Under the pieces are notes generated by a model. It did not search any database. It had not been told where the DNA came from and saw only the letters and a list, made by a program, of their open reading frames with translations. The position numbers and the translations under genes were made by a program. Below are positions 34,479-43,147 of a stretch of 64,000 nt of DNA, one piece after another. The DNA comes from Burkholderiaceae bacterium 16 (GTDB lineage: Bacteria > Pseudomonadota > Gammaproteobacteria > Burkholderiales > Burkholderiaceae), in contig JYOD01000021.1 in NCBI GenBank assembly GCA_000955785.1, positions 1 to 64,000 on the forward strand, written 5' to 3'. The first letter of the stretch is position 1; each line of letters starts with the position of its first letter.

Positions 34479-34840
34479 AACGTGCTCCTTGCCTCAAAAT
34501 TGATGTGAGTTTGCACCAAAAACAGCATCTCGGCAAGGCGCGCGAAGCATGGCATTTTTCGCTGCTGCACTCATGTGGGGCGGCAGTACTGGCCAGATGC
34601 AGCCCGTAGGCATGGGACAGCAACACGGCATGGGCCGCCCGCGCGCGGCGAGCATACCGAATCCGTTGAGCGCATGCTGCTCGATGTCATCGAACTCCTG
34701 TGCCGCGCAAGTCGTCCGAGAACGTCGCGGCCGCGACCGGCAATGCAGCGCAGCGCTTTCGGGACCTCATATCGCCTCGAGCATGGAATGTCGAAGCCCG
34801 TGGCACTCGTCGCGCCTCTTCCGCTCGACGCGCATGCGTC
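34479..34840. other. Region with possible decayed gene, no supported gene
   Basis: 362 bases. The minus strand can be read as AQEFDDIEQHALNGFGMLAA then, one base out of register, HAVLLSHAYGLHLASTAAP, which looks like protein sequence broken by a frameshift. I cannot assign a family. The vapBC promoter should be at the left end. Confidence 0.3.
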
Positions 34841-35209
34841 TTATCCCTTCGTGGAGATTTCCAGAAGATGCTTGCTCGGATCCTCGAAATAGATTCTGCG
34901 GCAGGCATCGTTCGTGCTGACCTCGCCGGGGCGGCGGCGGTATGGGTCCGATCGGTACATCAGATTGCGCGCCACGATTTGGGCGAGGCTTTGCTCGAAT
35001 TCGACGTCGCTGGTCAGAAAGGCAAAGTGCTGCAGGGCAACATCGCCTTCCGCGTCCATGAAGTCCAGGGTGGCATCGTTGTCCAGCCGTACGGCAAGAA
35101 ACGGCCCGAAGGGCATGGCCGCGGGACGTCCGAGGATCTTGCAGAGGACGCCGGCGGACACCTTCTTGTCATGAGAAAAGACGATGGTGTGGTTGAGACG
35201 GATGGTCAT
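34841..35209 (-). CDS. VOC (glyoxalase/dioxygenase-fold) protein
   Basis: A protein of 122 residues with one VOC domain: MTIRLNHTIVFSHDKKVSAG, ILGRPAAMPFGPFLAVRLDN, LQHFAFLTSDVEFEQSL, RIYFEDPSKHLLEISTKG. The His in LNHTIV, the His in QHFAFL and the Glu in LLEIST are the likely metal ligands. The frame is open to 35323, but ATG 35209 begins the fold. Activity is unknown; VOC proteins include glyoxalases, fosfomycin thiol transferases and ring-cleaving dioxygenases. The protein seems intact and isolated. Confidence 0.85.
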   Translation of the reverse strand: MTIRLNHTIVFSHDKKVSAGVLCKILGRPAAMPFGPFLAVRLDNDATLDFMDAEGDVALQHFAFLTSDVEFEQSLAQIVARNLMYRSDPYRRRPGEVSTNDACRRIYFEDPSKHLLEISTKG

Positions 35210-35533
35210 GTCGCGCTCGACGACCCACAGCGGAAGTGTAGTTGAGTACTGTCTTGTCGTATGTCTGATGCGTCGCATAAGGCGCTTCGTAACGTGCGCG
35301 TTGGGAATGTACCAGTGCAACATTCACCGCTTGGGACACCCGTCTTTGAGTTGAGCGCACGTTGTCTGCTTGCCTGCACTCGAAGTTGCAGGGTAACGAA
35401 ATCAGCGCCCTCAAGGTTATGGCCTGACCATAGTTATACGGCACATTGCACTTTTTTGGGGCGGCCTGTACTCGCCCGCGTTTTCTGCACTAACGTGTCA
35501 CGTGCGGTGGCAGGGTGCCAGGGGGAAACGTAT
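35210..35533. other. Intergenic region, nothing recognised
   Basis: 324 bases between the VOC gene and the hypothetical gene on the same strand. Reading frames here are short and inconsistent. No strong inverted repeat was seen. Confidence 0.4.
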
Positions 35534-35908
35534 TTAATCTTCCCATACCGCCTCCACTTCCCGCATCAAACGCCCGGCGAGGATATAGTCCCCCAGTTTG
35601 GACGCCTTTGCCTCCAGGCTCTCCAGCGCAGCTGTCGGCAGTTCGCTCAACTCAAACTGGCAATAGAGGTTTCGCTGCCGGAAGGTCGCTTTTGGCCGCA
35701 TTAGGCCGGCAACCAATGCCGTTGGAGATTTGACTGCGACGTTCTCTTGCCCGCGATATTCCACGCGTATCCCTGCCTTCTGGCCGAGCCGACCAAGTTC
35801 AATCGCATCTTGCCAGCCAGCCTCATAGTCCAGTTCCACCACCGTCACGCCTTCTGTCCCGAGGAGTCTTAGTGCCTCCCCTTTGGTGCCAGCTCGAGCT
35901 GTCGCCAT
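35534..35908 (-). CDS. Hypothetical protein
   Basis: A protein of 124 residues, no signal peptide or membrane helix. It has an N-terminal beta/alpha part (VTVVELDYEAGWQDAIELGR, GIRVEYRGQENVAVKSP) and a C-terminal helical part (LSELPTAALESLEAKASKLG). A good GTGGAG ribosome site 6-7 bases before ATG 35908 supports translation. I do not recognise the family. It stands alone in accessory DNA. Confidence 0.6.
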   Translation of the reverse strand: MATARAGTKGEALRLLGTEGVTVVELDYEAGWQDAIELGRLGQKAGIRVEYRGQENVAVKSPTALVAGLMRPKATFRQRNLYCQFELSELPTAALESLEAKASKLGDYILAGRLMREVEAVWED

Positions 35909-36395
35909 TTACTTCTCCACTCACTTTCTCGGCGCATATGGGCCAGGCCCTACGCCCTCACAGTATTGTAGCCGCCAGCGGAGCCTCGAGCTCGATGGCT
36001 TTCCCGGCGATTGACAGGTTCGGGCACTGCGGAATGCGGGGGCGGACTCGGTGGCACAAGGAGAGGGGAGCTGCGATTTCGTCGCACTTCTGGAACACGC
36101 TTCATTCAGCTAGTTGGATGTTCGCCCTGGCGTTGGCATTGGCCAGATTCCCCCGGTGCCACGGTCACAGCGAGGGACCTGTTGGTTTCTTGTTCAGCAA
36201 TTTCTGCTTGGGGTAGCCGACTATCGGCGAAAACCTTGTTTGTCCGTACATCATTCTGCACATTGGCTGCTTGCTCTGAATTCACTCGCTAAAATATGGG
36301 CTTAATATTACCCGGCGGACTACAAGCAAGGAGTTGGTGAAAATTCGGTGATGTGCTGTAGGATATCGAACTGTTCTTAATTGATGGAGATCGAC
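35909..36395. other. Intergenic region upstream of the H-NS remnant
   Basis: 487 bases, locally more AT-rich toward 36290-36390 (CTAAAATATGGGCTTAATAT). That AT-rich part probably carries the promoter of the H-NS gene. No supported gene was found. Confidence 0.4.
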
Positions 36396-36624
36396 ATGGC
36401 TACCTACAAACAATTGCTGGCAGAAAAAGAAAAGCTCGAAACCCAGCTCGCTGAGGTTCGTCAAAGCGAGGTCGCTGGAGTTGTTGAGAAGATCCAGGAT
36501 TTGATGGCAGAGTACGAACTCACCGTACATGGACCCGAAGACCGGCGCCACTTGGACCGGGCGTGGTCGTGCACCGGCGTGGCTGGGGAAGAATCGCGAC
36601 AAGTTTCTGATTCCGGAGGCGTGA
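36396..36624 (+). pseudogene. H-NS family gene with internal deletion
   Basis: From ATG 36396 (GGAG 6 bases upstream) the protein MATYKQLLAEKEKLETQLAE ... DLMAEYELTV is the H-NS oligomerisation domain. It then goes out of frame. One base out of register, YMDPKTGATWTGRGRAPAWL and GKNRDKFLIPEA reproduce the H-NS C-terminal DNA-binding domain, ending at 36624. The linker between the domains is gone, and the deletion shifted the frame. As it stands the gene would encode an oligomerisation domain plus a foreign tail (stop at 36656). Confidence 0.82.
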
Positions 36625-37892
36625 GCAGGAGCACTGGAATCCGTTTGCCGAGTTGAAATTCCTTGGCCTGAGGAGTTGCTGCCAAAGCTGTCTCTTGGCG
36701 TCAGCGGCGCGGCAATATCCCCGCATGTCTAGGTTTGCCCGCTCTCTATTGCGCTTCTTTCATATCGCAGTATTAGTGGAGCGGGTAGTCGTTTTTGCGC
36801 GTGCTGAGCACTATAAAGAGATGGTTTTTTTGCGGTCCGTCCTCGGCCTTGCTAGTGACACCCGCGTCAGAGAAGGCGTCCCCGGGGGAAGGCTTGTAAC
36901 CGGAAAGCTGATCAAGCGCGGCACGCGCGCCAACATCAAGGCATCGAAGCAGTAACGCTGTTTCCCCTCTGGGGTTTAACGGGAACCCAGTAGAAAAAGG
37001 GGTGTAGGCGACAGGGTTGGCGCCCACACCCTCGAGGAATGGCAACACGGGGTCAGTCAAGTCGCCGTTGGCAAGTATGTTGCATTGCAGCAGTTTTGGT
37101 ATCCCGCTAATGGAGGGATTGTCCGAGGGGAAAAATAGTCCCCCGACAAATGGCTGGGGAGGCTGGGCAGGGCCGCTCGATGATAAGAGGGCCTACCGCT
37201 TGCAGTGCATAGCAATCGCTTGACCTTGTCCAATTGGGACCTGGTGCGACCAGCGTATTTGCTAGTAGTAGAATCCCGTCCGCGCCGACGATCGGGTCAA
37301 AAATGCTCAGGGCAAGTGGGTCGCTGTTCGGGAGGATGGTGGCGTCCGAGAAGCTTCCACTTTTGCGTCGCATGTGTCGTGCTGTTCGACCGCCGTGCCG
37401 GCAGAACTGAGCCGCGATGCGCGCGGCGTCGGGATATGGATTTATTTTCTTTCACGAACGTGAATATTTACCGGGAGAGCTGGTAAAGGGGCCGACGGTA
37501 TGGACTTCGGCTGCGCGTAGTCTGGCTCCTTAGCGAACAAACAGATCCCAAAGTTCGAGTGCCGATCCGTTGGCCCTGAGACGCCTATGAGCCAGAGGCG
37601 TGAAAGAGCGATCGACGTGCCGAAACATTCGTCCGACGTGCGCCCAATCGAGCACCCATTCGGTATCGAACGGAAGGTCCTCGCCCAGCCCGTGCGCCGG
37701 TGGTGCGAGGAGACAAAGCCGAATGCCGAGCTTGGCATTGGACTACAGGCTCGGGAAGCTTCGGGAGGCAAGGCTTACCTACAGTTGCGAGCCACAACTA
37801 TCAATGCGCCAGCGGCGCTAATCGGACCGGTAAAGCATCCCGGTTAGCGCCTCTTGCATTTGCGCCTGGTGGCCCATGCACCCGCCCCTGGG
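36625..37892. other. 1.27-kb stretch without a supported gene
   Basis: Two minus-strand frames read like protein but lack good starts. One, open from about 37185 to 36773, includes LLQCNILANGDLTDPVLPFL and ALLLRCLDVGARAALDQLSG. The other, ending at 37530, includes LPFDTEWVLDWAHVGRMFRH. Both may be fragments of lost genes. I assign neither to a family and see no terminal repeats. Confidence 0.35.
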
Positions 37893-38246
37893 TTAGAGCG
37901 CCGCCGTCACGATGATTTCGACCAGCAGTTCGGGGCGTGCCAGCTTAGCCTCGCACGTCGCGCGGGTGGGGACAGCGTGCTCGGGGATCCATTCCTCCCA
38001 TGCGGTGTTCATGCCGTCGAAGTCGCGGGCGATGTCCTTCAGCCAGATCTGCACCGACAGCAGCTTCTCTTTGTCGGCGCCGACGCTGGCCAGATAGCCG
38101 TCGATCTTCGCGAGCACGTCGCGGGTCTGGCCGGCGATGTCGGCGGTGGTGTCGCCGGCGGTGACGCCGGCTACGTAGACGATGTCGTTGTGGACGACCA
38201 GGCGGGACAGGCGTTTGGTGGATTGATAGCGCTGGATCTGGCTCAT
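37893..38246 (-). CDS. RidA-family imine/enamine deaminase
   Basis: A protein of 117 residues of the RidA/YjgF fold: RLSRLVVHNDIVYVAGVTAG, QTRDVLAKIDGYLASVGADK, VQIWLKDIARDFDGMNTAWE, and PTRATCEAKLARPELLVEI with the conserved Arg95 and Glu110. RidA hydrolyses reactive 2-imino acids or enamines. The frame is open to 38417, but ATG 38246 starts the fold. As last gene of a nine-gene operon with amino-acid-oxidising flavoproteins, it would clear their imine products. Confidence 0.93.
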   Translation of the reverse strand: MSQIQRYQSTKRLSRLVVHNDIVYVAGVTAGDTTADIAGQTRDVLAKIDGYLASVGADKEKLLSVQIWLKDIARDFDGMNTAWEEWIPEHAVPTRATCEAKLARPELLVEIIVTAAL

Positions 38247-38310
38247 GTGCGATTCCTGTTGGTGGTTGGTTGAGGGTGGTGTGGTGGAAGGTAATGAAGA
38301 CGGTATTGGC

Positions 38311-39483
38311 CTAATCGCGCTGGGTTGCAGCCTGCGTGCCCTGGGGTTTGCCAAAGCGATCGATGGCGAAGGCTTCGACAGGGAGTGAGGCATGCCCCTC
38401 GGTGACCAGTTCGGCAACGATCTGGCCTACGATGGGCCCCAGCTCAAATCCATGCGCGGAAAAGCCGAATGCATGCACCAGGTCGGGCGCTGTGCGGCTG
38501 CGGCTGATGACGGGGATATCGTCCGGCATGAAGGCTTCCACGCCCGCCCAGGCGCGGTTGATCGCAAGCGGGCCGAGGTGGGGAAACAGCGCGGTAACGG
38601 TCTGTGCGCTGGTCGCCAGCTTGAGCATGTCGACTTCGCCGTGGCGGGCTTTCGCATCAGCCTTGCAGCGCAGTCCGCCGCCGATCAGCACAGTGCCGTT
38701 GGCGAACTGCTTGAACGACAGGGCCCGGCCGGTGGCGCCCAATACCGGTTTGACGAAGGGCGCAACACGGTAGGTGATCATCAGCATCAGGCCGCCGGCC
38801 TGCACCGGCACCGGCTCGCCGACCTGTGCTGCAAATTCGCCGGCCCATGCCCCCGCCGTGTTGACGAGATGGCTGGCGCTGAAGGTGCCGCGCGTGGTGC
38901 GGACTAGCCAGTGGTTTCCCGTGCGCTCCACCTGCAGCGCCGGCGTGCCTTCGTGGATCGCCACGCCGGCGCGCTCGGCCGCGCGCCGGAAGCCAGTCAC
39001 GGCGCGGTAGGGCAGCGCATGGCCATCTTCGTGTGCCCAAATCGCGCCGGTGACATGGGGCGCGATGGATGGCACCAGTTCGCGCACGGTATGAGCGTCC
39101 ACCAGCGCCTCGTGCGTGAATCCCAGTGCCTGCAACTGCGCCACGCGGCCACGCAGCACTTCCAGCTCGGCTTCGCTCTCCGCCACCTTGAGCTGGCCGC
39201 TCGCTACGAAATCGGCATCGTCGCCTGTCAGCTCGGCCAGGCGGTGCCACAGTTTGCGCGCGGCGAGTGCGAGCGGGATCTCGGCCACATGCCGGCCCAG
39301 CGTGCGGACCCCGCCGGCATTCACGCCGGAAGCGTGCCGGCCGCAGTATTCAGCTTCGAGCAGCGTTACCCGCAGGCCATGTCGTGCAAGTTGCAGCGCG
39401 CTTGAAGTCCCCTGCAGGCCACCGCCGATGACGATGACATCGGCCCCCAGTTTGGCATCAGGCTTCACGGGCAAGCTCGCCAA
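38311..39483 (-). CDS. FAD-dependent amine oxidase, DadA/HcnC-like subunit
   Basis: A protein of 390 residues of the D-amino-acid-oxidase-like family. The FAD motif VIVIGGGLQGTSSALQLARH starts at 16, then GVNAGGVRTLGRH, VNTAGAWAGEFAAQVGEPVP, and PDLVHAFGFSAHGFELGPIV near the end. Its start overlaps the HcnB-like gene by 26 bases. Together with the HcnB- and HcnA-like genes it matches the heterotrimeric iron-sulfur flavoprotein class (opine oxidase, D-hydroxyproline dehydrogenase, HCN synthase), in which this subunit carries the amine-oxidising FAD. The substrate is probably a D- or N-substituted amino acid. Confidence 0.92.
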   Translation of the reverse strand: MASLPVKPDAKLGADVIVIGGGLQGTSSALQLARHGLRVTLLEAEYCGRHASGVNAGGVRTLGRHVAEIPLALAARKLWHRLAELTGDDADFVASGQLKVAESEAELEVLRGRVAQLQALGFTHEALVDAHTVRELVPSIAPHVTGAIWAHEDGHALPYRAVTGFRRAAERAGVAIHEGTPALQVERTGNHWLVRTTRGTFSASHLVNTAGAWAGEFAAQVGEPVPVQAGGLMLMITYRVAPFVKPVLGATGRALSFKQFANGTVLIGGGLRCKADAKARHGEVDMLKLATSAQTVTALFPHLGPLAINRAWAGVEAFMPDDIPVISRSRTAPDLVHAFGFSAHGFELGPIVGQIVAELVTEGHASLPVEAFAIDRFGKPQGTQAATQRD

Positions 39484-40837
39484 GGGTGATCGGCTTGATG
39501 GGCGGGCGAATGCGGTAGTAGCCCACCTCCTGCGGCGGCACGCCGCGTGCCTGCGCGATGACCTCCGTTACGGTCAGTCCGCAGAGCCGGCCCTGGCACG
39601 GTCCCATGCCGCAACGGCCGAAGGCCTTGGTCTGGTTGGGACCGCCGCAGCCCAGTTCGACAAACGCACGGATCTCGCCGGCCGTGACCTCTTCGCAGCG
39701 GCATACGACGACCTCGTCCGCCGGCACACGGTTGGCGGCCTTGGGGCGATACAGCGTATCGAGGAAGGGGCGGATCTGCAGGTGCGAGCGCAGCGCGGCG
39801 CGGGCGGGTGCGGCGTGGCGGTCGCGCCCGGCGACGTCCAGGCGGCCTGCCGCATGCGCGGCGGCCAGCCCGGCCAGCTCGCCTTGCAGGCGTGCTGCCA
39901 GCGCACCGCCGATGCCTCGCCCATCGCCGGCGATATAGATGCCGGGAATGTCGAGCGCACCCCATTGGTCCGCTTGCGGCTGCCAGCACAACTGGATATC
40001 GTCCCACCGATGCGCGGCACGCAGCGCCCAGGTGAACTGCGTATTGGGTACCACGCCCTGGTGGAGCAGCACGGTGCGGGTCTCGATGCGCTGTTCGCGC
40101 CCGCCGCTGGTAAAGCGCAGCGCGCGCACCGCATCGTTGCCCTCGACGGCCAGGCCGGTGGCGCCTTTGTAGAAGGGCACGCCGCTCTTGCTGAGCGTGC
40201 GCATCAGCGCCAGGCCTTTCTTCAGGTAGCGCCAGCCCGCCAGCGCGCCGCCCAGGTGAGATAGCGCGCGGCGGTAGTCGGCGCCATCGGTGGTGTCGAC
40301 GATGGCGCGGATCGGCACCCCGGCGCGCACATACTGCCACCCCAGCAGGTAGAGCAGCGGGCCGCACCCGGCGAGCACCACCGGCTCGGCTGGCGCGAGG
40401 TCGGCGCTCTTGAGCAGGATTTGCGCCGCGCCCGCAGTCATCACGCCGGGCAGGGTCCAGCCCGGAATCGGGAAGGGCCGCTCCATGGCACCGGTGCATA
40501 GAATGACCTGCCCGGCCTGCAGGCTCGCCACGCCGCCATCGCGCAGGTAATGCACGACACGCTCGCGCGTGACCTGCCACACCGCCGCGCCGGTGATGTG
40601 CTGCGCGCCGCTGGCGGCGAAAGCCTCGGCTAGGGCGGCGCCGGCCGCGTAGTCCGGCCCGAGGATGCGCAGCCGCTCCGGCGTGGCTGCCGTGATGGCA
40701 CGATAGATCTGGCCGCCGGGGGCATCCTGCTCGTCCAGCAGCGCCACGCGCGCGCCGTGGCCGGCGGCGGCCACGGCAGCGGCCATGCCGGCCGGCCCGG
40801 CGCCGATGATGGCAATATCGAATTGCTGTTCAGGCAT
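39458..40837 (-). CDS. FAD/[2Fe-2S] oxidoreductase, opine-oxidase-alpha/HcnB-like subunit
   Basis: A protein of 459 residues. The N-terminal FAD motif is FDIAIIGAGPAGMAAAVAAA, with a second nucleotide motif VVLAGCGPLLYLL in the middle and GIYIAGDGRGIGGALAA near residue 330. The C-terminus is a BFD-like [2Fe-2S] domain: VVCRCEEVTAGEIRAFVELG then CGMGPCQGRLC. ATG 40837 is preferred because it begins the FAD fold; it overlaps the 2Fe-2S gene by 8 bases. It should pass electrons between the DadA-like subunit, the small ferredoxin subunit and an acceptor. Confidence 0.92.
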   Translation of the reverse strand: MPEQQFDIAIIGAGPAGMAAAVAAAGHGARVALLDEQDAPGGQIYRAITAATPERLRILGPDYAAGAALAEAFAASGAQHITGAAVWQVTRERVVHYLRDGGVASLQAGQVILCTGAMERPFPIPGWTLPGVMTAGAAQILLKSADLAPAEPVVLAGCGPLLYLLGWQYVRAGVPIRAIVDTTDGADYRRALSHLGGALAGWRYLKKGLALMRTLSKSGVPFYKGATGLAVEGNDAVRALRFTSGGREQRIETRTVLLHQGVVPNTQFTWALRAAHRWDDIQLCWQPQADQWGALDIPGIYIAGDGRGIGGALAARLQGELAGLAAAHAAGRLDVAGRDRHAAPARAALRSHLQIRPFLDTLYRPKAANRVPADEVVVCRCEEVTAGEIRAFVELGCGGPNQTKAFGRCGMGPCQGRLCGLTVTEVIAQARGVPPQEVGYYRIRPPIKPITLGELAREA

Positions 40838-41186
40838 GGTCGGCCTCCTTCTCGGTTGCGGTCTCCGGCGCTGCGAACTCGAGCGCAAGGTCGCGCGCGC
40901 CGTGCTGGCTGCGCACGGTCATGCCTTCGCGCACTTGCACCAGGCAAGCCTGACGGCTTGGCTGGCCGTCAATCTCCATCAGGCATTCGAAGCAAACGCC
41001 CATCATGCAGTAGGGCGCGCGCGGGGCGCCACTGACCGGGGTGGTGCGCAAGCGCGTCACGCCACCTGCCAGCAGCGCGGCAGCCACGCTGCGCCCGGAG
41101 GGCACACACAGGGGCTGGCCGTTGAATTCGATCGTCACCATGACGGCGCCGTCGGCAAGCGGGCGGAACAGGGCTTCAGTGGGCAT
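40830..41186 (-). CDS. [2Fe-2S] ferredoxin-like subunit (HcnA-like)
   Basis: A protein of 118 residues. A plant-type [2Fe-2S] site is visible at Cys60, Cys65, Cys68 and Cys81 (PYCMMGVCFECLMEIDG, QACLVQV). The domain is the small subunit found with HcnB- and HcnC-like flavoproteins. ATG 41186 overlaps the end of the upstream flavoprotein gene by 11 bases, and its own stop overlaps the HcnB-like start, so all are translationally linked. Confidence 0.92.
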   Translation of the reverse strand: MPTEALFRPLADGAVMVTIEFNGQPLCVPSGRSVAAALLAGGVTRLRTTPVSGAPRAPYCMMGVCFECLMEIDGQPSRQACLVQVREGMTVRSQHGARDLALEFAAPETATEKEADHA

Positions 41187-42303
41187 GATGGAAAACCTGG
41201 TTGGTATCGAGGAAGCGGTCGCCGGTGAATGCGTCAATGCCTTCGGGCCTGGCGCCGCCGCTGACCCACGGTGCTACACGAAAGACATGGGCGGCGGCTA
41301 GCGTGACGCCGCTGTGGCAAGTGGTGACAAAGGCGCCAAGGCAAGCGGCGCTTTCCTGGTAGATCGGGAAACCGTCTGGGGTCATCACGCGCAGCGCGCC
41401 CCAGGCGCGCACCAGTTTGAGACTGGCCAGCGCCGGAAAACTGCGCACGCCGCGACTGGCGATCGCGCCGAGCACGTCCACCGTTGTGCCGTCATCGAAC
41501 CCGACGTCTTCCATCGAGTCGCCTAGCTGGATGGTGCCCTCGTCGGTTTGCCGCACATAGGTGGTGGGATGATCGAGGAAGTGCGAGGCCCGCTCTCCGA
41601 TCAGGACCTGGCCGCGGTTGGGCGCCACCGGAGCATGCAGCCCGATCTGCCCGGCCAGCGCGCGATTGCCCAGGCCGGATGCCAGCACAATGCGGGGCGC
41701 CGCAAAGCGTGTGCCGCCGGCTTCCACGACAAAGCTCGCGCCATCGCGCCCGATCTGTCCCACGCCGTGGCGGGGCAGTATCCGTACGCCACGCTGCTGG
41801 CATGCCGTGTGCAAGGCACGCAGCAGCTTGAGCGGATTCGCATGGCCGTCCATCGGCGTGTAGCTGGCGCCGGCCACGTCCGGCCCGATGCCGGGCAGGC
41901 GCGCGGCCACCATGTCGTGGTCCAGCATCTCGAACGGATAATCGCCGCCAAGGTCATCGCGAATGCGTTGCAGCCGCGCCTCGCGCGCCTGCATCTCCTC
42001 GGCGGAGAAGCAAAGGTGGAAGCCGCCCGGCTGTTTGAGTTGCACATCGATGCCGGTGTCTGCCAGCAGCGCGGCGGCCAGCGCAGGCCATCGCCGCGCC
42101 GAGTCCATGGTCCAGCTGGCATAGGGCGCCATGCCGAAGCCCTTGCCCTGTACCCAGACCAGGCCGAAGTTGCCGCGCGAGGCACGGAAGGCATCGTCGC
42201 CTTCGTCCAGCACGGTCACGCGCACGCCGTTGCGGGCGGCCCCGTAGGCAATGGCGGTGCCGACCAGGCCGCCGCCGATGACGATAAGATCGCTTGTGGT
42301 CAT
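41176..42303 (-). CDS. Second DAO-family FAD-dependent oxidoreductase
   Basis: A protein of 375 residues. The FAD motif is DLIVIGGGLVGTAIAYGAAR (GGGLVG at 10-15), followed by RASRGNFGLVWVQGKG, TPMDGHANPLKLLRALHTAC, LASGLGNRALAGQIGLH, and a C-terminal ITERC-like CHSGVTLAAAHVFRVAPWV. The same frame is open to 42996 inside the permease gene, but ATG 42303 starts the fold. It is a paralogue-type companion to the DadA-like subunit. It may act on the transported compound itself or on a product. Confidence 0.9.
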   Translation of the reverse strand: MTTSDLIVIGGGLVGTAIAYGAARNGVRVTVLDEGDDAFRASRGNFGLVWVQGKGFGMAPYASWTMDSARRWPALAAALLADTGIDVQLKQPGGFHLCFSAEEMQAREARLQRIRDDLGGDYPFEMLDHDMVAARLPGIGPDVAGASYTPMDGHANPLKLLRALHTACQQRGVRILPRHGVGQIGRDGASFVVEAGGTRFAAPRIVLASGLGNRALAGQIGLHAPVAPNRGQVLIGERASHFLDHPTTYVRQTDEGTIQLGDSMEDVGFDDGTTVDVLGAIASRGVRSFPALASLKLVRAWGALRVMTPDGFPIYQESAACLGAFVTTCHSGVTLAAAHVFRVAPWVSGGARPEGIDAFTGDRFLDTNQVFHHAH

Positions 42304-42341
42304 GATGAGAGTGGGTTGCGAAACACGCCTTGCGCGGGCGT

Positions 42342-43136
42342 TCAGTTCTTGCCGATCAGCACACGGTCGAGCCCAACGATGCGGTCCAGCAGCACCATCA
42401 GCACCAGCGTACCGACAATCAGCACCGTGGACACCGAGGCCACCAGCGGATCGATTGTCTGGGCAATCTGGTTGTACATGGCCACCGGCAATGTGGTCGT
42501 GCCCGGGGTGGCGACGAACACGGTCATGGTAAGTTCGTCGAAGCTCTGGATGAAGGCCAGCATCCAGCCGCCCCCCACGCCTGGCAGAATCAGCGGCAGC
42601 ACCACGCGCCGGAAGGCTGTGAAGCGGCTCGCGCCGAGCGACAGCGCGGCACGTTCCGCGTCTCGGTCCAGCCCGGTGGCGGCGGCCAGCACCAGGCGCA
42701 GCGCATAAGGCATCACCACCACCACGTGCGTCAGCGCCAGCCAGAAGAACGAGCCGCTCACGCCCACCGTGGTGAAGAAGCGCAGGAAGGCCACGCCCAG
42801 CACCACGTGCGGGATCATCAGCGGCGACATGAAAAAACCCATCAGCGCGCCGCGCCCCGGAAAGCGATAGCGGGTAAGCGCCAGCGCGCCCGGCACGGCC
42901 AGCGCCACCGCAATGGTGGCCGAGGCCAGCCCCAGCCATAGCGACAGCCAGAACGCGTCGACAATCTCGTGGGCGTCGCCGATGGCGCGGAACCACCGCA
43001 GCGAGAGTCCGTCAGTGGGCAGGGAGATATAGCCCTTGCTGGTGAAAGAGACCGCCACCACCACCAGCAGCGGCGCCACGATGAAGGCGATGAAGAGGCT
43101 GTGGTAGAGCAGGGAGAACAGTCCGTTCTTGCGCAT
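42342..43136 (-). CDS. ABC transporter permease (PotC-type)
   Basis: A protein of 264 residues with about six membrane helices and the permease EAA loop (AAALGLDRDAERAALSLGAS, TAFRRVVLPLILPGV). The class is that of polyamine/opine/2-aminoethylphosphonate importers. It follows the PotB-type permease by 11 bases. It is part of the four-gene importer at the start of the operon. Confidence 0.93.
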   Translation of the reverse strand: MRKNGLFSLLYHSLFIAFIVAPLLVVVAVSFTSKGYISLPTDGLSLRWFRAIGDAHEIVDAFWLSLWLGLASATIAVALAVPGALALTRYRFPGRGALMGFFMSPLMIPHVVLGVAFLRFFTTVGVSGSFFWLALTHVVVVMPYALRLVLAAATGLDRDAERAALSLGASRFTAFRRVVLPLILPGVGGGWMLAFIQSFDELTMTVFVATPGTTTLPVAMYNQIAQTIDPLVASVSTVLIVGTLVLMVLLDRIVGLDRVLIGKN

Positions 43137-43147
43137 GATTTCTCTCT

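Noticed and set aside
34549..34920. Plus-strand frame starting MAFFAAALMWGG
   Set aside because: It is antisense to the VOC gene in its second half and has no domain.
38311..41186. Hydrogen cyanide synthase HcnABC
   Set aside because: The three-subunit pattern fits, but the genes are embedded with an importer, another oxidase and RidA under an OccR-like LysR, which fits amino-acid or opine catabolism better.
42304..42996. N-terminal extension of the second DAO-like flavoprotein to 606 residues
   Set aside because: The extension runs inside the permease gene and has no fold. ATG 42303 begins the FAD motif.
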